From: Gaiellasilicea sp963811885 | Lineage (GTDB): Bacteria > Actinomycetota > Thermoleophilia > Gaiellales > Gaiellaceae | Direction of reading: 5' to 3' | Length of the DNA stretch: 64,000 nucleotides | NCBI GenBank assembly: GCA_963811885.1 | Contig: CAWETB010000008.1 | Coordinates: 1 to 64,000 of the forward strand | Shown: positions 26,402 through 33,465 of the stretch, one piece after another | How positions within the stretch are numbered: position 1 is the first letter of the stretch | Layout of the letters: every line of letters starts with the position of its first letter | Notes under the pieces: generated by a model | Told to the model about the DNA's origin: nothing | The model's input: the letters and a program-made list of their open reading frames with translations, nothing else | Databases searched by the model: none | Program-made: the position numbers and the translations under genes

Positions 26402-26821
26402 ATGGCGCAACCGCAGCCGCCGACGGACTCAGAGCGCACCGAGTCCGCAGACGAGTCGCCTGCAGCTCCGACGTCGCCGTCGGATCTCGACCAGATGCGG
26501 CGTACGTCGATGGCTGCGGAGCGCACCTGGCTGGCGTGGTGGCGCACCTCGCTGGGCGCCACCGCCGGGGCGCTCGCCGTGGGCCGGTTCGCCCCGGAAC
26601 TGCTCGAGGTCGCCGCGTGGCCGTACATCCTGCTCGGCTGCGGCTTCGCGGCTCTCGCGGTCGGGCTCTTGCTCGTCGGCGCACAACGCCAGCGCGAGCT
26701 GGAGCATGCGCTGCGAACCGGCGGCCACGTCCCACTGCGGTTCCGCACCGTCGGGCTGTTCACGGTCGGCGGCGTCGCGCTCGCCGTCATGACGGTCGTG
26801 CTCGTGCTCGCGCAGAGCTGA
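26402..26821 (+). CDS. DUF202 family membrane protein
   Basis: 139 residues from ATG 26402 (GTG 26387 is an alternative). After a polar N-terminus come the DUF202 marks MAAERTWLAWWRTSLGATAG and three membrane segments (LEVAAWPYILLGCGFAALAV and the C-terminal VGGVALAVMTVVLVLAQS). DUF202 proteins are short and multi-pass, like YidH or VTC-complex tails, and of uncertain function. Confidence 0.8.
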   Translation: MAQPQPPTDSERTESADESPAAPTSPSDLDQMRRTSMAAERTWLAWWRTSLGATAGALAVGRFAPELLEVAAWPYILLGCGFAALAVGLLLVGAQRQRELEHALRTGGHVPLRFRTVGLFTVGGVALAVMTVVLVLAQS

Positions 26822-26839
26822 CGGCGCCGACCGGCGGAT

Positions 26840-27236
26840 CTAGCGCAGAGCGTCGATCGATGCGGTCGCGACGATCCCCTCGACGCTCCGCGCCAGCTCT
26901 GCGTCCACGGTCACGAACGCGTCCGCCTGCAGCAGCGTGAGCGCGACGTACTCGGCGTCGTAGGTCGAGGCCCACCCCAGCTGATCGGCCACGTCCCACG
27001 CGCGCCGGCGGAGCACCGCGTCGCCGAGGAGCCTGATCGGCATCCGCCCGATCACGGCGAGGCGCTCGCGCGCCACGTCGGCCGAGAGCTCGCCGCGCTG
27101 GACGGCCTCGTGCAGCAGCGACAACGTCTGGGAGCGCAGGAGCGTCGGCGCCAGGAGCTCGTGCTCGCTCGCGACCTCCGCCCCCGGTGCCGGCCAGCTC
27201 GAGCACGGTGCCTGCGTCGACGACGAACCTGGTCAT
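26840..27236 (-). CDS. PIN-domain (VapC-like) toxin, one frame break, no antitoxin seen
   Basis: Starts MTRFVVDAGTVLELA, with the first catalytic Asp as in other PIN nucleases. After a frame break near 27185 it continues LLAPTLLRSQTLSLLHEAVQ, RAWDVADQLGWASTYDAEYV and FVTVDAELARSV, which supply the other acidic residues. Joined length about 131 residues. PIN toxins of VapBC systems cut RNA and normally follow a vapB gene. The 69 bp upstream to the NUDIX gene cannot hold one, so the toxin is orphan or the antitoxin lies elsewhere. Confidence 0.7.
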
Positions 27237-27305
27237 CGTCCGAATCCTAGAGCGGGCGCGGAGTTCCGGTCGACAAGACCATTACGCGCTGGTAGGGTAA
27301 GAGTC

Positions 27306-28070
27306 GTGACGACTAAAACATCTGGCTCGGGAGTTCCGCCCGACTACGACCCGTCTCAATTTCCGTCGTTCGCCGTCACCGTCGACGTGGTCATCCTGAC
27401 GATGTCCGGCGGCCGGCTGCAGGTCCTGCTCGTCCGCCGCGGCGTGCCGCCGTTCGAGGGGATGTGGGCGATCCCCGGCGGCTTCAAGCGCCCCGACGAG
27501 ACGCTGGACGAGGCGGCGCAGCGCGAGCTGGCCGAGGAGACCGGCGTCGACGCCGCCAGCCTGCTGGCCCAGTTCCGCGCCTACGGCGATCCCGGCCGCG
27601 ACCCCCGGATGAACGTCGTCACAGCCGCGTATCTGGCCGTCCTCCCCACCGTCGGCGGCGTCGTCGCGGGCACGGATGCTGCGGCTGCCGCCCTGCTGCC
27701 CGTGTCCGACGTCCTCGACGGGAAGCTCGAGCTCGCGTTCGACCACGAGCGCATCGTGCGCGACGCGGTCGAGCGCGTCCGCATCGACCTCGAGGTCAGG
27801 GGCATCGCCACGGCGTTCGTCGGCCCGACGTTCACCCTCGCCGAGCTGCGGGCCGTGTACGAAGCGGTCTGGGGCGTGGAGCTGGACAGCGCGAACTTCC
27901 GGCGCAGCCTGCTCTCGGACGCCGGCTGGGTGATCCCGACCGGGCGCCGCGCACAGCCCGGCTCGTCGGGGGGCAAGCCGGCGGAGCTCTTCCGCGCCGG
28001 GCGGATGTGGAGGCACGGCGGTCCGATCAGACAGCCGGAGCCGAGCGAGGCGCGAAAGGGACGGACGTGA
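27306..28070 (+). CDS. NUDIX hydrolase with C-terminal winged-helix (NrtR-like)
   Basis: 254 residues. The N-terminal NUDIX domain (about 20-150) has a complete G-x5-E-x7-R-E-L-x-E-E-x-G-V box at residues 57-80. The C-terminal part (about 165-225; FTLAELRAVYEAVWGVELDS, then NFRRSLLSDAGWVIPTGRR) is the winged helix of NrtR-type proteins, which sense ADP-ribose and control NAD synthesis. The intact catalytic box means it may be an enzyme, a regulator or both. Its stop overlaps the GTG of the next oxidoreductase gene. Confidence 0.82.
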   Translation: MTTKTSGSGVPPDYDPSQFPSFAVTVDVVILTMSGGRLQVLLVRRGVPPFEGMWAIPGGFKRPDETLDEAAQRELAEETGVDAASLLAQFRAYGDPGRDPRMNVVTAAYLAVLPTVGGVVAGTDAAAAALLPVSDVLDGKLELAFDHERIVRDAVERVRIDLEVRGIATAFVGPTFTLAELRAVYEAVWGVELDSANFRRSLLSDAGWVIPTGRRAQPGSSGGKPAELFRAGRMWRHGGPIRQPEPSEARKGRT

Positions 28071-29020
28071 GAGCAGTCGTCTACGACCGCTACGGCCCGC
28101 CGGACGTCCTCCGGGTCGCGGACGTCGAGCGGCCCGTTCCCGCGGCGGACGACGTGCTCGTCAGGATTCACGCCTCCACCGTCACGAGGACGGATTGTGG
28201 ATTCCGCAGCGCCGAGTTCTTCGTCTCGCGTTTCTTCACCGGGCTCCATCGGCCGAAGCGGAAGATCCTCGGGCTCGAATTCGCCGGCGAGGTCGAGGCG
28301 GTCGGCGCGGCCGTCACCGAGTTCGACGTCGGCGACCGCGTCTTCGGCGTTGGCGCGGGCGCGCATGCGGAGTTCGTCTGCGTGCGCGAGAGCGGTGCGC
28401 TGGCGCACATGCCGGCGGGCACGACGTTCGAGGAGGCGGCGGCGGTCTGCGACGGTGCCAGCCTCGCCCTCGCCTGCCTGCGGAAGGCCGGCGACCTGGA
28501 CGGGCGGAGCGTCCTCGTCTACGGCGCCTCCGGATCGGTCGGGACGGCAGGCGTGCAGCTCGCGAAGCACTTCGGCGCGCACGTCACGGCCGTGTGCGAC
28601 ACGAAGCACGTCGAGCTCGTGCGCTCGCTCGGGGCCGACGAGGTCATCGACTACATGCACGAGGACTTCACCCGGAACGGCGAGACGTACGACGTCATCT
28701 TCGACGCGGTCGGCAAGGAGTCGTTCAGGCGCTGCAGACACTCGCTGAAGCCGGGCGGAACCTTCGTCGACACCGACCCCGGCTTCCTGTGGCAGATCCC
28801 GGTGCTCGCCCTACTCACCAGGTGGATCGGAGACAAGCGGGTGGCGCTCGGGATCACGCGCTACGCGAAGCGGGACGTCGTCCTGATCAAGGAGCTGATC
28901 GAGGCAGGCACGTACCGGGCTGTGATCGACCGGCGCTATCCGCTCGACGAGATCGTCGAGGCGCACAGCTACGTCGAGACGGGCCAGAAGACCGGCAACG
29001 TCGTCCTGACGGTGAGCTGA
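28067..29020 (+). CDS. MDR-family NAD(P)-dependent quinone/alcohol oxidoreductase
   Basis: 317 residues from GTG 28067 (GTGA overlap with the NUDIX stop). Typical MDR start VRAVVYDRYGPPDVLRVADV, catalytic-domain motif GLEFAGEVEAVG and nucleotide motif VLVYGASGSVGTAGVQLAKH. The catalytic zinc ligands are missing, so it belongs to the zinc-free quinone-oxidoreductase group. It is 47% or so alike by eye to the second MDR gene at 29751, suggesting duplication; that figure is an impression, not a calculation. Confidence 0.83.
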   Translation: MRAVVYDRYGPPDVLRVADVERPVPAADDVLVRIHASTVTRTDCGFRSAEFFVSRFFTGLHRPKRKILGLEFAGEVEAVGAAVTEFDVGDRVFGVGAGAHAEFVCVRESGALAHMPAGTTFEEAAAVCDGASLALACLRKAGDLDGRSVLVYGASGSVGTAGVQLAKHFGAHVTAVCDTKHVELVRSLGADEVIDYMHEDFTRNGETYDVIFDAVGKESFRRCRHSLKPGGTFVDTDPGFLWQIPVLALLTRWIGDKRVALGITRYAKRDVVLIKELIEAGTYRAVIDRRYPLDEIVEAHSYVETGQKTGNVVLTVS

Positions 29021-29024
29021 GTGC

Positions 29025-29672
29025 TCAGGCCGCGTCCCGCTCGATGCCGTCGAGGATCAGGTCGAGGACGAGCTCGTAGGCGCCCTTCCCCTTGCTTCCG
29101 AACCCCGCGAAGTGCTGATCCGCGTGCTCGCGCAGGTACGGGAACTCCTCCGGGCCGAACCTGCGAAAGAACTCCGCAGCCATCTCCTTCAGGTGCTCGG
29201 CGTCGACGATCCCGTGGCCGAGCTGCCAGAGCGTGAAGCCGAGGATGTGGGCGTCGAGGGCGTGGTAGGCGTGGTAGGTCACCTCGGGCGAGAAGCCGCC
29301 CTCCCGGAGCTGTTGCAGCATCCACTCCGCCCGCTCGACGGACGCGGTCGAAGTTCGATCCGGCGAGAGCGCGAGGCTGCACGCCCAGGGATGGGAGGCG
29401 AGGACGTCGTGCGCCGAGATCGCGTGCCGGCGCAGGGCGTCCTTCCAGTTCCCGGCCTCAGGCAGCTCGATCTCGCGCAGGACGAGGTCGGTGATCCCGT
29501 TCAGCAGGTCGTCCTTGTTCGCGACGTGGTTGTAGAGCGACATCGCCTCGACCCCGAGCTCCTGCCCGAGCCGGCGCATGCTGAGCGACTCGATCCCGTT
29601 GTCGTCGGCGAGCGCGACGGCGGCACGGAGCACGCGCTCTCTCGTCAGGGGGGTTCGTCTCGGCTTCGGCAT
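29025..29672 (-). CDS. TetR-family repressor with TetR_C_1-type ligand domain
   Basis: 215 residues, ATG 29672. The N-terminal helix-turn-helix (LTRERVLRAAVALADDNGIE, MRRLGQELGVEAMSLYNHVA) and a C-terminal all-helical domain (HAYHALDAHILGFTLWQLGH) match tetracycline-repressor-type TetR proteins. It faces the MDR gene at 29751 across a 78-bp gap with an inverted repeat, so it probably represses that gene and itself. Confidence 0.85.
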   Translation of the reverse strand: MPKPRRTPLTRERVLRAAVALADDNGIESLSMRRLGQELGVEAMSLYNHVANKDDLLNGITDLVLREIELPEAGNWKDALRRHAISAHDVLASHPWACSLALSPDRTSTASVERAEWMLQQLREGGFSPEVTYHAYHALDAHILGFTLWQLGHGIVDAEHLKEMAAEFFRRFGPEEFPYLREHADQHFAGFGSKGKGAYELVLDLILDGIERDAA

Positions 29673-29673
29673 C

Positions 29674-29725
29674 TTGACAACCTTACGGTGTATGTGTAGC
29701 TTACAGCGTACACTTACAATGTACG
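29674..29725. promoter_or_regulatory. TetR operator and divergent promoter
   Basis: Inverted repeat CGTACA-N7-TGTACG at 29707-29725. The motif CTTAC recurs at 29682, 29700 and 29713 with GTA close behind each time. A -35 TTGACA at 29674-29679 is followed after 17 bp by TAGCTT (29697-29702), which would drive the MDR gene; the repeat lies just downstream, in a position to block transcription. Confidence 0.5.
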
Positions 29726-29750
29726 TACCGAAGGCGAAGGAGATCCACCG

Positions 29751-30713
29751 ATGAAAGCGATCGTGTGCAGCAGCTACGGCCGGCCCGACGTGCTCGAGCT
29801 GGCGGAGGTCGAAAAGCCCGCCCTCGCCGACGATCTCGTCCTCGTCAAGGTGCGCGCGGCCTCGGTCAACCCGGCGGACTGGTACGGCGTCGCCGGGCCG
29901 CTGATCGTCCGCCCCTCGACGGGCTTGTTCAAGCCGAGGAGCGACCGGACGGGCATCGACTTCGCGGGCACGGTCGAGGCGGTCGGCAAGAACGTCACGC
30001 ACGTGAGCCCCGGCGACGACGTCTTCGGAGCGCGGAGCGGCGCGCTCGCCGAGTACGTGACCGTGCGCGACGCCGTCGTGGCCAAGCCGGCGAACCTCAC
30101 CTTCGAGGAGGCGGCGGCCGTGCCGGTGGCGGCGATCACCGCCCTGCAAGGGCTTCGGGACAAGGGTCAGCTGCAGGCCGGCCAGCAGGTGCTGATCAAC
30201 GGCGCGTCGGGAGGCGTCGGCACGTTCGCGATCCAGATCGCGAAGGCGCTCGGAGCGGAGGTGACGGCGGTGTGCAGCACCGGCAACGTCGAGCAGGCCC
30301 GCTCGCTCGGCGCCGACCACGTCGTCGACTACACGCGCGAGGACTTCACCCACGGCGACCGGCGCTACGACCTGCTCCTCGACGTCGCCGGCGGCAAATC
30401 GTGGTCGCAGCTCAGGCGTGTGCTGACCCAGGACGCCACCGTCGTCATCGTCGGAGCGCAGAAGCGGCGGCTCGTCGGGCCGATCGGCCACATCGTTCGG
30501 CTGCGGGTGGCGTCGCTGCTGCGCGGCAGCCAGAAAGCCGTGTTCTTCATCGCCAAGACGAACAGGGCCGACATGGAGATCCTGCGAGAGCTGCTCGAGA
30601 CCGGCAAGGTGAAGCCCGTGGTCGACCGGAAGTACGAGCTGGCCGAGACCGCCGACGCGTTCCGCTACCTCGGCGAAGGCCACGCCCGCGGCAAGGTCAT
30701 CGTCACGGTGTAG
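29751..30713 (+). CDS. MDR-family NAD(P)-dependent oxidoreductase under TetR control
   Basis: 320 residues. MKAIVCSSYGRPDVLELAEV, GIDFAGTVEAVGKNVTHVSP and VLINGASGGVGTFAIQIAKA mark a zinc-free quinone-oxidoreductase-like MDR enzyme. A good ribosome site (AAGGAG) precedes ATG 29751. With the divergent TetR gene it looks like a detoxification unit for a small electrophile or quinone. The 3' end overlaps the convergent aldo/keto reductase gene by 11 bp. Confidence 0.85.
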   Translation: MKAIVCSSYGRPDVLELAEVEKPALADDLVLVKVRAASVNPADWYGVAGPLIVRPSTGLFKPRSDRTGIDFAGTVEAVGKNVTHVSPGDDVFGARSGALAEYVTVRDAVVAKPANLTFEEAAAVPVAAITALQGLRDKGQLQAGQQVLINGASGGVGTFAIQIAKALGAEVTAVCSTGNVEQARSLGADHVVDYTREDFTHGDRRYDLLLDVAGGKSWSQLRRVLTQDATVVIVGAQKRRLVGPIGHIVRLRVASLLRGSQKAVFFIAKTNRADMEILRELLETGKVKPVVDRKYELAETADAFRYLGEGHARGKVIVTV

Positions 30714-32339
30714 GCGGCTCTGCCGAGACGTAGCGAGCGCCGAGCGTCGCCGCCAGCGTCTTGTGCGCCGTCCCCGAGCCGATCACGACCGAGCGCGCCG
30801 GGTCGACGCCGTGCTCGCGGGCGAACGCGAGCGGAAGACCGGGCAGCGGCGGCCGGCACCAGCAGGTCGGCGGGCCGGCGGGATGTGGGCAGAGCGCCGT
30901 CTGCACGGCCCCGGAGACCTTCGCGGCGACCCGGGCCGCAGCGGCGTCGAGAGTGGCCCGGTCGTCGTCCGGGTTCCAGTCGTAGACGAGGTGAGGCGCA
31001 TCCGGAGCGCCCTGGGCGAGCGCGTCCTCCCACCCGGGTTCCGTCATCGCCCGGGCTGCGACGAAGACGCCGGCCTTGCCGGACGACGACGCCCGGACGA
31101 ACGGCACGAGCTCGACGGCGGCAAAGCCCTCGTCGTCGGACGGCGGCTCCAGCTCGCGGAACGCACGCATCTGGGACGTGGGCGCGAGCATCCCCGGCTC
31201 CTTCCTCAGCTCCCAGAGCTGTGCGGGCGTCGGCAGCGACCCGAAGCGCTCGAGCAGGCGCTCGACCAGATTGACCTGCGCCTGGGCCAGCGGCGCGTCG
31301 AGCCAGACGCAGCGGGCCGGGATTCCATGCCGGGCTGCGACCTCGATCACCTCGTTCCGCGACGCGCGCGTGAGATAGGTGTTGTCGAGCACGACTCGCC
31401 GCCCGCCTGCTGCCAGCTCCTCGTCGAGGACGGCGGCGAGCTTGCGCAGCGACCCGCCTTGCTCGTCGCGGTTCAACCGCGTGTAGCCGCGAGTCGTGTA
31501 CTCGGCGGCGACACGGCTCTTCCCTGCTCCGGGGACGCCCATCACGAGCACGATCTCCGCGTCGGTCCTGGACGGCGCTGCCGAGCGGCGCCGGCGGGCG
31601 GGCGCTGGTGCCGGTGCCGCGGCGGCGACCCGTGCCGCCGAGCGCGCGGTCTCCGGTCGTCGCGCGCCGGGGATCGGGACGACCACCGGCGAGAGGCCCA
31701 GGAGCCACGCGAGCGTCTCCTCGGCGTCGACGCGTCCGGCGCGCTTCGGGCCGCCCAGCGGCGAGTGCGCGAGCAACGCGATCCCGAGCTCCTCGCAGCG
31801 CTCGACGAGCCCGCCGCGGAGAGCTCGGTCGTCGAACGGCGAGAGCGCGACCTGCACGGCCGCGACGGGCGCGTCCGCGAGCGCCTCGTCGAGCTGGGTC
31901 CGGTTGACGTTCGCGAGCCCGATTCGGTTCACGAGGCCGTCGTCCACGAGTCGTGCAAGTGCCCGCACGGACGTGCGCCACGGCGTCCGCGGGTCGGGCG
32001 CGTGCAGGAGGTAGAGGTCGATCGGGAGGCCGTCGAGCGCCGCGAGGCTCGCCTCGCAGTCGGCGCGGATCGCCTTCGCGCGGCCGTCCGGCCACCCAGG
32101 CGCCGCCGGGACGCGACATGCCGCCCTTGGTCACGATCCGCGCGGAGGCGGCCGCGCCGCAGCCGCGGAGTGCGCGAGCCACCATCTGCCTCGTTGTCCT
32201 CGTACGCGCGCGCCGTGTCGAAGACGGTGATCCCCGCCTCGGCGGCGGCTGCGATCGTCTCGGGCGCCGACTCGGCCGGCAGCCGCATGCAGCCGAGGCC
32301 GATCCGCAGCTCCGCCGGCTCGAGCCAGGCGGCGGTCAC
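30703..32339 (-). CDS. Aldo/keto reductase fused to a P-loop kinase and a degenerate HAD-like domain
   Basis: GTG 32339 overlaps the stop of the gene before it (GTGA). The N-terminal part is an aldo/keto reductase (LRIGLGCMRLPAESAP, FDTARAYEDNE, RIVTKGGMSRPGGAW, LHAPDPRTPW, LAHSPLGGPKRAG); the frame breaks near 32190 and 32105. The middle (EIVLVMGVPGAGKSRVAAEY, VVLDNTYLTRASRNEVIEVA) is a polynucleotide-kinase-like P-loop kinase. The end has the zinc-knuckle of GmhB-type HAD phosphatases (CPHPAGPPTCWCRPPLPGL), but the nucleophile motif DxD is missing (GVFVAARAM) and motif IV reads GSGTAHK. Joined length about 545 residues. The C-terminus probably binds rather than hydrolyses phosphate. Confidence 0.75.
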
Positions 32340-32935
32340 GCCGACGGATGCAGGAGCGGCACGGATCCCTGCCAGCCGGAGCGCAGAACCTCGACGAGAG
32401 ACGGCGGTGTGATCAGCACGGCGTCTCCCCCGGCTCGCGGGCGGCGCTCGGCGTAGCCGGACGGCGTCCAGCGGCGCAGCTCGTCGCCGAGCACGAGCCA
32501 CGGCTCGTCCTGGTCGAGCACGAACGCGCCGTCCGGAAGCTCCCGCAGCCGAGCCCGATGCAGCCGGCGGCGCCGCGATCCGTCGAGCCGCTCCGCGTGG
32601 AGGCGCTCGTCGATCTCGTCGGCCCGCGCGCCGACGAGTGCGACGAAGCGGTCGTAGTCCTCGCGCCGGCAGAGCGCGCAGGGCCGGTGGCCGGCGGCGA
32701 ACGCCGTCGCCTCGTCGAGGAAGAAGAGCTCGGTGAACCGGCCCGGTTGCAGCAGCTTCGTCCGCTTCCAGCCCTTGAACTCGAGCCTGCACGCGATCCA
32801 GCGCTTCACGGCGAAGCGCCGGCGAATCCGGCCCTCGTCGTCGTGCAGGCAACCCCGGTTGCCGTAGACGAGCCCGCGGGCCGGATCCGCGATCAGCTCC
32901 CCGAGCGGCGTGACGCGGTTCTGCAGCGGCATCAC
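32336..32935 (-). CDS. Conserved protein of unknown function (PCALCR motif)
   Basis: 199 residues: MPLQNRVTPLGELIADPARG, RGCLHDDEGRIRRRFAVKRW, ELFFLDEATAFAAGHRPCAL and CRREDYDRFVAL. The GHRPCxxCRR sequence resembles the Cys site of Ada/Ogt-type zinc modules, but the rest is unlike them. I recall related proteins in many actinobacteria and proteobacteria, always uncharacterised. Translationally coupled to the aldo/keto reductase fusion gene, so the two may act together. Confidence 0.6.
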   Translation of the reverse strand: MMPLQNRVTPLGELIADPARGLVYGNRGCLHDDEGRIRRRFAVKRWIACRLEFKGWKRTKLLQPGRFTELFFLDEATAFAAGHRPCALCRREDYDRFVALVGARADEIDERLHAERLDGSRRRRLHRARLRELPDGAFVLDQDEPWLVLGDELRRWTPSGYAERRPRAGGDAVLITPPSLVEVLRSGWQGSVPLLHPSA

Positions 32936-32955
32936 GCCAACCTTAGAGTCACGGC

Positions 32956-33405
32956 ATGGCCCCGGAGACCAGCCTGCGCGAGATCACGAAGGAGACGGTC
33001 AGGCTCGTGACCGCGCTCGACGTCGGTCCCGACCAGCACGGGCTCGTGGCCCCGAACAGCATCTCGATCGCGGAGGCCCACTTCGAGCCCAAGGCGTGGT
33101 TCCGGGCGATCTACTTCGGCGAGGAGCCCGCCGGCTTCGCGATGGTCTGGCGCGATCCCGACGAGCGCCTCTTCTACATCTGGCGCTTCATGGTCGACGC
33201 CGGCTTCCAGGGGAAGGGCGTCGGCCGGCGCGCGCTCGAGCTGCTGCTCGACGAGGCGCGGGCCGACGGGGTCGACGAGGTGACGCTGAGCGTCGTCCCC
33301 GGCCCCCACTCGGCGATCGCGTTCTACGAGCGCTGCGGCTTCGAGGCGACCGGCGAGATGCACGGCGGCGAGGCCGAGATGAAGCTCACGCTCACCTCGA
33401 GCTGA
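32956..33405 (+). CDS. GNAT N-acetyltransferase (spermidine-acetyltransferase-like)
   Basis: 149 residues. LREITKETVRLVTALDV, IYFGEEPAGFAMVWRDPDER, YIWRFMVDAGFQGKGVGRRA (acetyl-CoA loop Q-x-x-G-x-G/A) and AIAFYERCGFEATGEMHGGE are GNAT motifs, closest to the BltD/PaiA spermidine acetyltransferase group. Stands alone, 20 bp from the divergent unknown gene. Confidence 0.85.
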   Translation: MAPETSLREITKETVRLVTALDVGPDQHGLVAPNSISIAEAHFEPKAWFRAIYFGEEPAGFAMVWRDPDERLFYIWRFMVDAGFQGKGVGRRALELLLDEARADGVDEVTLSVVPGPHSAIAFYERCGFEATGEMHGGEAEMKLTLTSS

Positions 33406-33465
33406 GAGGCCATACGCGTCCGGGGGACGCGGGTCGTCGTGTTTTGCGCCTACTCTGATAGGTCG

